Below are positions 48,628 to 56,400 of a DNA stretch of 64,000 bases, in pieces. Each line of letters opens with the position of its first letter. Position 1 is the first letter of the stretch. Below the pieces are notes generated by a model, which was given only the letters and a program-made list of their open reading frames with translations, did not search any database and had not been told where the DNA came from. Source of the stretch: CADEED01 sp039931065 (GTDB taxonomy: Bacteria > Pseudomonadota > Gammaproteobacteria > Steroidobacterales > Steroidobacteraceae); assembly GCA_039931065.1 (NCBI GenBank), contig JBDTSP010000017.1, positions 1 through 64,000 of the forward strand. Reading direction: 5' to 3'. The translations under genes and the position numbers were made by a program.

Positions 48628-48717
48628 CGTCTGCGGAATGTTCTCCTCCCCCCTCGTGAGACTTTTTGCTGGACAGAACGCGTACAGGAACGGAAGGGCC
48701 TGTACGCGTTTTTTTTT
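48628..48717 (+). ncRNA. Candidate sigma-54-dependent small RNA 2
   Basis: The predicted RNA is about 90 nt. Its centre holds a single-stranded CTCCTCCCCCCTC tract (48643-48655), complementary to Shine-Dalgarno sequences, and its 3' end is a strong intrinsic terminator. This is the layout of trans-acting, translation-blocking small RNAs with CCUCC-type motifs. No ORF of meaningful length fits. The functional reading is inferred. Confidence 0.65.
48677..48717 (+). terminator. Intrinsic terminator of small RNA 2
   Basis: A 12-bp perfect stem (48677-48688 with 48699-48710, core ACGCGTACAGG) and a 10-nt loop are followed by nine T counted from 48709. Confidence 0.92.
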
Positions 48718-48721
48718 GGAG

Positions 48722-48866
48722 AGGGGGGCAGCCACCGTTTCCCAGCAAAAGGGGACAGTCATCGATGTGAAGCGGTGCGTGCGTCGCGATACGACGAAGC
48801 CTGTCCCCTTTTGCTAGCAAACGGGGGCTGCCCCCACGCTTCAAACGGGGGCTGCCCCCACGCTTC
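48722..48866. repeat. Family B palindromic element, copy 3, with a tandem 24-bp duplication
   Basis: The left arm (48722-48758, ending CAGCAAAAGGGGACAG) and right arm (48801-48835) match family B with several changes; the loop is 42 nt. The outer part of the right arm (24 bp, beginning AAACGGGGGCTGCCCCC) is repeated exactly in tandem at 48819-48842 and 48843-48866. This is the only copy placed between codirectional genes. Confidence 0.88.
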
Positions 48867-48920
48867 GTGGTAATGCAGTCTGACCGCGGGCGGCAAATGC
48901 GCTGACCACAATCCTCCGTC

Positions 48921-49394
48921 ATGCGCACCTTAATCCTGATTTCCCTGATGCTGGTCGCGGGCGTGGCCGCGGCATCGAACTATCGCGACGTACAGAAGGC
49001 GGTCAGCGACGACACCTTGCTGCAGTCCGCCGGCGTCACACCCTCTGAAGCCAAGCTGCGCGAGCAGTGTTCCGCCGCAGTGGTCGATACGGATGACACA
49101 CCGGTGTTCTTCGATTGCGTCTACGTCCAGACAGACCACGACCTCAACCTCTTCAGTCTCGAAGACGGCTACCTCATGTCCGAGCTGCAGCTGACCCTCA
49201 GCAACATGGACGGCGTGGCGCTCCAGCACATGGGCAAATACAACCAGGTGCAGATCTTCAGCGGCAACCGCATTGCGGCGTTCTACATCCACGGCACGCA
49301 CTGGATCGATCCGGCGCGCACCCTGGCGGTGTACGAATGGCTCACGAATCACGGCGTGCGGGAACGCCAGCCGCGCAAGTGGATCGGGCCGTAA
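48921..49394 (+). CDS. Hypothetical exported protein
   Basis: A 157-residue protein with a signal peptide (MRTLILISLMLVAGVAAASN). The mature part has two Cys (EQCSAAVV, FFDCVYVQTD) and a mixed alpha/beta pattern with a Trp-rich end (HGTHWIDPARTLAVYEWLTNHG, PRKWIGP). No family is recognised. The gene ends just before the leader of the AAA+ ATPase gene. Confidence 0.65.
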   Translation: MRTLILISLMLVAGVAAASNYRDVQKAVSDDTLLQSAGVTPSEAKLREQCSAAVVDTDDTPVFFDCVYVQTDHDLNLFSLEDGYLMSELQLTLSNMDGVALQHMGKYNQVQIFSGNRIAAFYIHGTHWIDPARTLAVYEWLTNHGVRERQPRKWIGP

Positions 49395-49423
49395 AGATTT
49401 TCGTGAATAATCCGCGCCGCCGC

Positions 49424-49451
49424 TTGACAGCGGCGATATCAGGCCTAGAAT
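49424..49451 (+). promoter_or_regulatory. Strong sigma-70 promoter upstream of the AAA+ leader
   Basis: A perfect TTGACA (49424-49429), a 16-bp spacer and TAGAAT (49446-49451). The start would be near 49458, leaving about four bases before the ATG of the leader frame. Confidence 0.75.
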
Positions 49452-49461
49452 CCGCGCCCCA

Positions 49462-49557
49462 ATGAATCCTAACTACTTCAATTCGCACTGCACGCATGCG
49501 CTGGCGGCCCCGCCGGCGAAGCGTTTGGCTGCGGAAGATACGCAACTGAACAGCTAG
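49462..49557 (+). CDS. 31-residue leader peptide frame, probably leaderless
   Basis: The frame encodes MNPNYFNSHCTHALAAPPAK then eleven more residues, ending in TAG at 49555. It starts about four bases from the predicted 5' end of the RNA and has no Shine-Dalgarno. Four of the 31 residues are Asn, three of them in the first seven, followed by two His and an Ala/Pro stretch. Placed before two alternative hairpins and the AAA+ gene, it looks like an attenuator leader peptide. It could also be an independent small protein. Confidence 0.4.
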   Translation: MNPNYFNSHCTHALAAPPAKRLAAEDTQLNS

Positions 49558-49571
49558 CTCTTCGGAAAACG

Positions 49572-49664
49572 GAGGGCTCGCCAACGGCCGCCCTCTGGAA
49601 AGTCTCTCAACGAGGCCCCGGTCGGCAGTCGCCACCGGGGCCTCGTCATTTGGGGCGAGGCCCC
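49572..49664 (+). promoter_or_regulatory. Attenuator-like leader with mutually exclusive hairpins
   Basis: Hairpin P is GAGGGC/GCCCTC (49572-49595). Segment 1 CGAGGCCCCGG (49611-49621) pairs perfectly with segment 2 CCGGGGCCTCG (49635-49645). Segment 2 can instead pair with segment 3 CGAGGCCCC (49656-49664). Only one of 1:2 and 2:3 can form. There is no clear T tract, so control could act on transcription pausing, Rho or ribosome access to the gene starting at 49688. Confidence 0.6.
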
Positions 49665-49687
49665 CGCGCCAGAACAGAGAGCAGAAC

Positions 49688-50788
49688 ATGTCGATCTACA
49701 AACTACCGGCTGATCGCGAGAATCGCGCCGCCGCCCCGGCGAACCTCACCGTCACGCTCCAGGAGGACATGTACAACCTGGGCGACGCCATCGTGCGCGC
49801 GCGTGCCGCGCAGGGCTGCGAATTCGACCTGCGCCAATTGCCGGTGCATCGCCGGCTGCGCTGGTCCGTGCGCCGCAAACTCGCGGACTTTTTCGATGAC
49901 CTCGCGCTGGATGCCGCGTTCGTCGCCCATAGGGCCCGCGAGGGAGTGGTGTTGCTGAGCGCGCCTGGCGCATTCGTGCAGGCGCAAGGACACAGCAAGG
50001 GCAGCTACAGCTCGTGCTGGTTTTCGTTGTGGGCCGAAAGCCGCGCGCGTGCCGATGAAGTGATCTCGCGCCTCGAGGTGATATCGGCGGAAACCCGCAT
50101 GCACGATGAGACCTTCACGCTCGATTGGCAGTTCACCAACAGCGGCGGCGAACTGCGCAGCGCGTCGTTCCAGGAACTGGCGGACCCGCTGCTGCTCGAC
50201 GAGGCCTATCCTTCGCTGGAGATGCCGGTGCAACGGTTCGTCGCGAAATATCTCGAGGCCTCGGAGTGTGTGTTGATCCTGTTAGGCCCGCCCGGAACGG
50301 GAAAGACGCGTTTGGTGCGCGCCATTCTTTCGGAGGTCTCGCGCCGCAAGGGCGAAAACGCCGAAGTCATGTACACGGCGGACAAACGCGCATTGCAGAG
50401 CGATGAGATCTTCGTCGAGTTCATCACCGGGTCGCATGATGCGTTCGTCATCGAGGATACGGATCACCTGCTAAAGGCGCGCACCAGCGGCAACGAGGAA
50501 ATGCATCGCTTCCTTGCGATCGCCGATGGCGTGGCGCGCTCGCAGGGTCGCAAGATCATCTTCACGACGAACCTGCCGAACGTCACGGATATCGACGACG
50601 CATTGATCCGGCCCGGGCGGTGTTTTGCGGTGAAGAACCTGCGCAGCCTTGATGCAGACGAAGCGCTGCGGCTGGCCGCGAAAATATGCGCGGCGGATGC
50701 GGAGCGGGCGAGGCGGGCGGATGCGGCAGTGCGCGCGATGAATGCGCGTTCGTATTCGGTTGCGCAGGTGTATCGCGCCTGCGGTTGA
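49688..50788 (+). CDS. AAA+ family ATPase with unknown N-terminal domain
   Basis: A 366-residue AAA+ ATPase. Residues 1-175 form a domain I do not recognise, with basic helices (LPVHRRLRWSVRRKLADFFDDL) and a sheet-like part (SCWFSLWAESRARADEVISRLEVIS). The ATPase core has Walker A GPPGTGKT at 200-207, Walker B FVIED at 253-257, sensor 1 in IIFTTNLPN, and an arginine-finger type motif LIRPGRC. The C-terminal lid is short. The arrangement resembles Vps4/BCS1-like protein-remodelling ATPases. It is expressed from a strong promoter through a structured leader. No substrate is evident from the neighbours. Confidence 0.85.
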   Translation: MSIYKLPADRENRAAAPANLTVTLQEDMYNLGDAIVRARAAQGCEFDLRQLPVHRRLRWSVRRKLADFFDDLALDAAFVAHRAREGVVLLSAPGAFVQAQGHSKGSYSSCWFSLWAESRARADEVISRLEVISAETRMHDETFTLDWQFTNSGGELRSASFQELADPLLLDEAYPSLEMPVQRFVAKYLEASECVLILLGPPGTGKTRLVRAILSEVSRRKGENAEVMYTADKRALQSDEIFVEFITGSHDAFVIEDTDHLLKARTSGNEEMHRFLAIADGVARSQGRKIIFTTNLPNVTDIDDALIRPGRCFAVKNLRSLDADEALRLAAKICAADAERARRADAAVRAMNARSYSVAQVYRACG

Positions 50789-50807
50789 TAAATAGGCATG
50801 TCGCCTT

Positions 50808-51218
50808 TTACTTCAGGTGTACGCGGTAGAAAACGACGTACTCGCCTTGGCCTGGGTCAACTTCGAGGCACCAGCCGTTATCTCTCTTGCTGCGATAAAG
50901 ATTCTGCGCGAGCCACCCGACCACCGGCGTGCGGCGCAATTCCGGCGTGAGCATGCGCGCGCGCATATCGCTGTTCTTGGGCCAGGTGATCGGCGTGAGG
51001 CCGGGGGTCAAGTGGAGAAACAGGGTCGATTCAGTATTTCTAGGATTGCGATCCCGCTTGCGCGCCTGGTACGCGAGCTCGAGATCCTGTGAACGCGGTA
51101 TCTGCATCGGCGCCTGGGTAGAGAGCAGGCGCTTGTTGCGATAGTCACCTGCGCAGGCGAGTGAACTCACGCCTAACAGGCAAAGCGCGAACCCGAAGAA
51201 GCGATCCCGGAGGCCCAT
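50808..51218 (-). CDS. Hypothetical exported protein
   Basis: A 136-residue protein with a signal peptide (FFGFALCLLGVSSLACAGDY). SLAC could serve as a lipobox, so it may be a lipoprotein. The mature part is basic in the middle (LELAYQARKRDRNPRN) and has strands LFLHLTPGLTPITW and YVVFYRVHLK. No family is recognised. It converges on the AAA+ gene with a 19-bp gap. Confidence 0.6.
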   Translation of the reverse strand: MGLRDRFFGFALCLLGVSSLACAGDYRNKRLLSTQAPMQIPRSQDLELAYQARKRDRNPRNTESTLFLHLTPGLTPITWPKNSDMRARMLTPELRRTPVVGWLAQNLYRSKRDNGWCLEVDPGQGEYVVFYRVHLK

Positions 51219-51371
51219 CTCGAACGACCTCGTGCGGAAATATCGTGGCCATCAGGTTAGGAGTGGCCGCGGCGCGCTCGCAATAGATGAAGCTGGAAAT
51301 CGGTACAAAGCGCCGGAGCACGCACGCCTTTCGCCACACAAGTCGCTATTTTTGCGGCTTGACCGGTTCCA

Positions 51372-52814
51372 ATGAACCATAATCCGCCACATATGAATCT
51401 CGACGAAACCATAAACGCATGGTTGGCACCGATCGCGGACTGGTTCGGAAAAGTGGTGTTCTACGCGGTGCCGGTGCAAGGCGCGCAACTGCCGCTGATC
51501 CTCGTCTGGCTGATCATGGGTGGCATCGTCTGCACGCTGGCGTTCCGTTTCGTGAACCTGCGTGGCTTCAAACATTCACTGCAGGTGATCCGCGGCGACT
51601 ACTCGAACAAATCGTACGCCGGTGAAGCGACGCCGTTCCAGGCATTGAGCACCGCGGTGTCCGGCACGGTCGGCCTCGGATCCATCGGCGGCGTCGCGGT
51701 TGCGGTGTCGCTGGGCGGGGCGGGCGCGGCGTTCTGGATGATCGTCGCGGGTTTCCTCGGCATGAGCACGAAGTTCGCCGAGGTCACGCTCTCCGTGAAA
51801 TATCGCAAGGTGCGGCCGGACGGCACGGTAACCGGCGGGGCAATGCATTACGTCCCCATCGCGCTCGAACGCCGCGGCCTGCCGCGCCTCGGCAAATTCC
51901 TCGCGGGGTTTTTCTGCGTCGCCGCGGTGGGTGGGTCACTGACCATCTTCCAGGTCAACCAGGCGTACGCGCAGTTTCACAACGTCACCGGGTTCGATCA
52001 GGCTTTCATCTTCGGCCTGGTGGTCGCGGTGTGGGTCGCCATCGTGTTGTTCGGCGGCGTGAAGCGCATCGTGCAGTGGACCGACAAACTATCGCCATTC
52101 ATGTGCCTGCTGTACGTGTTGGCCTGCCTCGTCGTGTTGGGCGCGAACTTCTCGAACATCCCGGGCGCGCTGGCCACCATCGTCCGCGAGGCGTTCTCCG
52201 GCGACGCGGTCACCGGGGGCATCGTGGGCGCGTTGATCCAGGGCTTTCGCCGCGCGTTTTTCGCGAACGAGGCCGGCATCGGTTCGGCGCCGATGGCGCA
52301 CGCCACGGTTCGCACCCACGAGCCGATGTCACAGGGTTTCGCGGCGCTGATGGAGCCGTTCCTCGATACCGTGATCATCTGCCTGTTGACCGCGCTGGTC
52401 GTGGTCGTCACGGGTGTCCACCACACGAGTACCAGCGTCGGCATCGCGTTGACGTCCGATGCATTTGCCACCGTGGTGCCGTGGTTCCCGCTCGTGCTGG
52501 CCGTGGTCGCGATCCTGTTCGCTTTGTCGACCGTGTTGTCGTGGGGCTATTACGGCGAGCAGGCCTGGACGTGGCTGTTCTCGGAGCGTTTCGGCAGCCG
52601 CGTGGCGTACCGGCTGTTCCTGTGCTGCGTCCTGTCGGTGGCGGCCACGCTCAGCCTCGACCAGGTGGTGAACATCGTGGATTCGCTCAATTTCAGCATG
52701 GCGATACCCAACCTGATCGCCGTCTATCTATTATTGCCGGAGTTGCGCGCGGATCTGGCCAGTTACTGGCAGCGCATCGTGTTGAAGGGAGAGGGAAAGA
52801 ACAATGTCGCGTAA
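51372..52814 (+). CDS. AGCS family Na+/amino-acid symporter
   Basis: A 480-residue alanine or glycine:cation symporter with about eleven membrane helices. Diagnostic segments are ATPFQALSTAVSGTVGLGSIGGVAVAVSLGGAGAAFWM, GMSTKFAEVTLSVKYR and FFANEAGIGSAPMAHA. The expected substrate is L-alanine, D-alanine or glycine with Na+. Two starts are possible, 51372 and 51393 (MNLDETINAWLAPIADWFG); neither has a clear ribosome site, and the second matches the family better. The 3' end overlaps yjdF by 11 bp. Confidence 0.9.
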   Translation: MNHNPPHMNLDETINAWLAPIADWFGKVVFYAVPVQGAQLPLILVWLIMGGIVCTLAFRFVNLRGFKHSLQVIRGDYSNKSYAGEATPFQALSTAVSGTVGLGSIGGVAVAVSLGGAGAAFWMIVAGFLGMSTKFAEVTLSVKYRKVRPDGTVTGGAMHYVPIALERRGLPRLGKFLAGFFCVAAVGGSLTIFQVNQAYAQFHNVTGFDQAFIFGLVVAVWVAIVLFGGVKRIVQWTDKLSPFMCLLYVLACLVVLGANFSNIPGALATIVREAFSGDAVTGGIVGALIQGFRRAFFANEAGIGSAPMAHATVRTHEPMSQGFAALMEPFLDTVIICLLTALVVVVTGVHHTSTSVGIALTSDAFATVVPWFPLVLAVVAILFALSTVLSWGYYGEQAWTWLFSERFGSRVAYRLFLCCVLSVAATLSLDQVVNIVDSLNFSMAIPNLIAVYLLLPELRADLASYWQRIVLKGEGKNNVA

Positions 52815-53472
52815 ATCGTACCTGTGGTTGTTAGGCCTGATCTACCTGGTGTGGTGGGTCCTGATGGCCATCAAACCACTCGACTTCAGCGACTGGCTGC
52901 TCGAGAACTTCCTGGTCCTGTTGGGGTTGGGGCTGCTGGTGTGGTCGTACAAGAGGTTTCCGCTGTCGCGTGTGTCGTACACCTGCATCTTCGTGTTCAT
53001 GATGCTGCACGCGCTGGGCGCGCACTACACATACGCGAAGGTGCCGTACCAGGAGTGGTTCCCGGCTCTCGCGGGCGGACGTAATCACTTCGATCGCCTC
53101 GTTCACCTCTCTTACGGATTGCTGCTGACGTATCCGATCCGCGAGATGTTCCTGCGCATCGGCAACGTGCGCGGCTTCTGGGGTTACTTCCTGCCGCTCG
53201 ACCTGACCATGTCGACATCGATGTTGTACGAGCTGGTCGAATGGGGCGCCGCGGAATATTTCGGCGGCGATCTCGGAATGGCCTACCTGGGTACGCAGGG
53301 CGATGTCTGGGATGCGCACAAGGACATGGCGCTCGCGTCGCTGGGTGCGTTGATCGCGATGGTCGTCACCGCACTGGTGAACCGGCAGCTGCAGCGCGAC
53401 TTCGCGCAGGAATGGGCCGAAAGCATTCGCGTGAAGCGCAAGAAACCGCTCGGTGAAGAAGCGCTGCGGTAA
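52804..53472 (+). CDS. yjdF: YjdF/DUF2238 family membrane protein
   Basis: A 222-residue integral membrane protein of the DUF2238 family. Six or so hydrophobic segments are present, with the conserved blocks ALGAHYTYAKVPY, NHFDRLVHLSYGLLLTYPIREM, YELVEWGAAEYFGGDLG and the near-terminal GTQGDVWDAHKDMALASLGAL. The conserved His and Asp residues suggest a membrane-embedded metal site or enzyme, but the function is unknown. It is probably co-expressed with the AGCS symporter because the genes overlap. The basic C-terminal tail is cytoplasmic. Confidence 0.85.
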   Translation: MSRKSYLWLLGLIYLVWWVLMAIKPLDFSDWLLENFLVLLGLGLLVWSYKRFPLSRVSYTCIFVFMMLHALGAHYTYAKVPYQEWFPALAGGRNHFDRLVHLSYGLLLTYPIREMFLRIGNVRGFWGYFLPLDLTMSTSMLYELVEWGAAEYFGGDLGMAYLGTQGDVWDAHKDMALASLGALIAMVVTALVNRQLQRDFAQEWAESIRVKRKKPLGEEALR

Positions 53473-53480
53473 ACCACTCT

Positions 53481-56400
53481 TTACTTCAGGGCGGCGATTC
53501 GCGCTTGCGACAGCGCATACACGCTGCTCGCCTGGATCACTCGCGACGTCGGCTTCTGCACATGCGAGTAATACTCGCGGGCGGAACCCGCATCGCCATA
53601 CGCCTCGGCCACCAGCCCGAATCCATACCACGACGAATCATCGGGCCGCTCGATGCTGAGCTGCTCCATTCCCTTCAGCAGCAGATCGCGCGCCTCGCGC
53701 GGCTTGCCGCTCGCGGCGTACACGCACGCCAGCGTGTGTGCGATCGCAAAGCTGCGCCCCTGCGACTCGTCGTACGCCATGCGTGCGGCCTCGACAGCCT
53801 GCTCGGACACCGGCTGCGCCAGCAGCGCTGACCACGCGTACTGGTTGTAATCCGCCGCGCTCGCACGGCCACTGTCGATCAGCGGCTGCATGATCGCGGG
53901 AATCTCCGCAAACGCGCCGCGCGCCTCGGCGCGATGCACCAGCATTTCGCGCGCGATGGAATCATCCGGCAGGCGCGCCAACCGTTCGCGCGACGCCGCT
54001 TCAACCGAATCCCACTGCTTCAACTGGATGCCGGCCCATTGCTGAAACCGGAACGCCAGCGCCGATGAAGGCACGGCCTTCGCCAAACGCGTCGACACCT
54101 CCTGCAACTGCGGCCACTGGCCGAGTTCCAGATGCACCTTCGCGAGCGCCAGATCGAGGCTGAGCCTGTCCGTCGCATTCACCGCGGCCGCGCGTGCGGT
54201 CAACAGCAGCGGCAACGCCCGTTCACCCAGCGCGCAATCGGCTAACAACATCGCGGCGGCGGCGCGCGCGGCGGCCATATCCGCCTCCGCGCCCACCGTC
54301 CAGGCGCGCGCGAACGCGGGCCCTTCGAACGGATCCTCGGAATTCAGCGCCCGCAACTCCATCCGCGCCCAATCCAGCCAGCGGCGCGCGCCGGCAAAAT
54401 CGTTCGCGTCGATTCGCTCCAGCGCCATCAGCCCGAGCGGCCCCACCATCGGCGCCACGGTCAGGATCCGATAAGCCCCGTCCTCGCGAACCACGTAGAA
54501 ACTCTGCGACTCACCGGCCGCGCGCAGTTGCACGCGATACCCGAGTGCGTCATCTCCTTCCACGATCACGCGTACGTTGCTGAACAGCAGATCCGCGCCG
54601 ACCTCGAACGGCAGCTCCTGGCGCGTCAGCCCGTTGATGAGCCCGCGTTGCGCGCGCCGGAAATCGTCCGTGTTGGCCTGCGACTGGGCCCGTTTGCTGA
54701 GCAGCTTGCGGAAGCCGGCATCACTTCTGTCCGCATCCATCAGCTCCACGAACGAACGCAGCACCACGCCGCGCGGATCAACCGGCAGAATCGCGGCGCC
54801 GTCGTTGCGTGAAGTCTTGCGCAGCATCGAGATGCGCTGCGAGCTCGCCGCCGTGGTTGTCTGCCCGCGGGTGCTGGCTTCCATCAGGTCTGCCGCGCCC
54901 GAATATTCACGCAGCCGCATCAGGATGCTGCCGGCGCTGGCCAGCGCATTCCGGAGATCCGTCTCGCCACTGACCAGCGCGCGCGCCTGCTCGATGGCCT
55001 TGGGCCCGCCCTGTTCGGCGGCAATGGACGTGATCAGCAACGCGCGCTGCGCGACACTCGCAGGCTGCTTGCGCAGCGCCTCGCGCAGCTCGTCATATCG
55101 CTTCGCGTACAACAGCGCGTAGAAAAGATTGTTGGCGAACTCGTCCGACTTCGCGTCGTCTTCGCTCAGCATCTTGCGGCGTGCCTGGTATTCGGCGATC
55201 GCCTCTTTCATGTTGGCCGTTGCCGAATACCGCACGCCGCTGGCATCGTGTTCGAGCAGCACCGCCAGGTCCGCGGCGATGTCCGCGTTGAGTGGCTCGA
55301 GCTCGCGCGCCTTTCGATACGCGGCGATTGCGCCGGCGCGGTCGTAACCTTCGCCAAACCGCCGGCCCACCGAATCGTGCTGCAGCGCCCAGCCCAGCTG
55401 CTTCCACGCCAGCGCCGATTTCGGCTCGAGCTTCGTGGCGGCCAGCGCCTCGCGCTGCGCACGCAAGCCCAGGCCCGCATCCAGCAGCGCCGAAGCACTG
55501 CGCAGATGATGCACGGCCTTGCGCGGGTATTTCGCCACCAGCGCGTCGTTCGCCTGCAGCGCGCCGCGGAAGTTGCCATCGGCGCGCAACGCGACGCCGA
55601 TCTGGTCGAACGCGATCAGCAACGTCTCCGATGCGGTCAGCTCCCGCAGCGCCTTCAGCAGCGCCTCGGTCTCGCCCAGCGTGTATCGCCCCTTGATCGT
55701 GTCGAAGCGCCACGAGGCCTGCACCGCGCCATCGGCCGTCACGTTGAATTCCGAGATCAGTTCCGCCGGGCCCAGCTTCATGATGTTGTTAGGCGGGAGG
55801 CGCCGCGCCTGGAATCCCGCCGGCGGCTGAATGCGATAGCGCCACTCGGTGACGAACGGCACGAACACCACGTCCGCCGTGCGGGCGCGATCTTCCGGCT
55901 CTTCCTTCGCCATGCGCGAGTCGAAATATTCCGGCAGCCGCGCGGCGATGTTCGCCACGTTGATGCCCACCGCCGCGGTTTCCAGGTCGGTGAAACCGAT
56001 CGGCGCGTCCCGCATCTCGATGCTCATGGAATAAGGCTTCGAGAAATCCGTGCTGGCCGTGTGTTCGTAGTTGAGCAGCGCCTTGGCGCGATACGCGTCG
56101 TGCGCGTAGGTCTTCAGATCGTCGAGTCGCGCCTTGGTGTCGGGGCCGGCATACCAGCCGCGGTATTCGCCCTCGATCGTGCCATGGGCTTCGGTCGTTT
56201 CGATCACGCGCGACGGACCGTATTCGGCCAGGAAGAAATCGCGCGTCTCGATCTGGCGATTGTCGAGCGAGCGCAAGGCCGGTGTGCGGATCAACCCCTT
56301 CGTGCCCGCGCGGATCACCAGTGCGAGACGATCCGCGTCCGGCGGCGGCAGGGTTCCAACACGCGAGTATTCGGCGGTCGCGTCTATCCACAGGTCTTCC

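Larger units (their letters stand above)
48456..48920. other. 465-bp intergenic region: sigma-54 unit 2 plus family B element
   Basis: It contains a candidate enhancer (48531-48554), an RpoN promoter (48602-48618), a transcript of about 90 nt ending in a strong terminator, and a family B palindrome with a tandem duplication. No protein frame is convincing. Confidence 0.75.
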
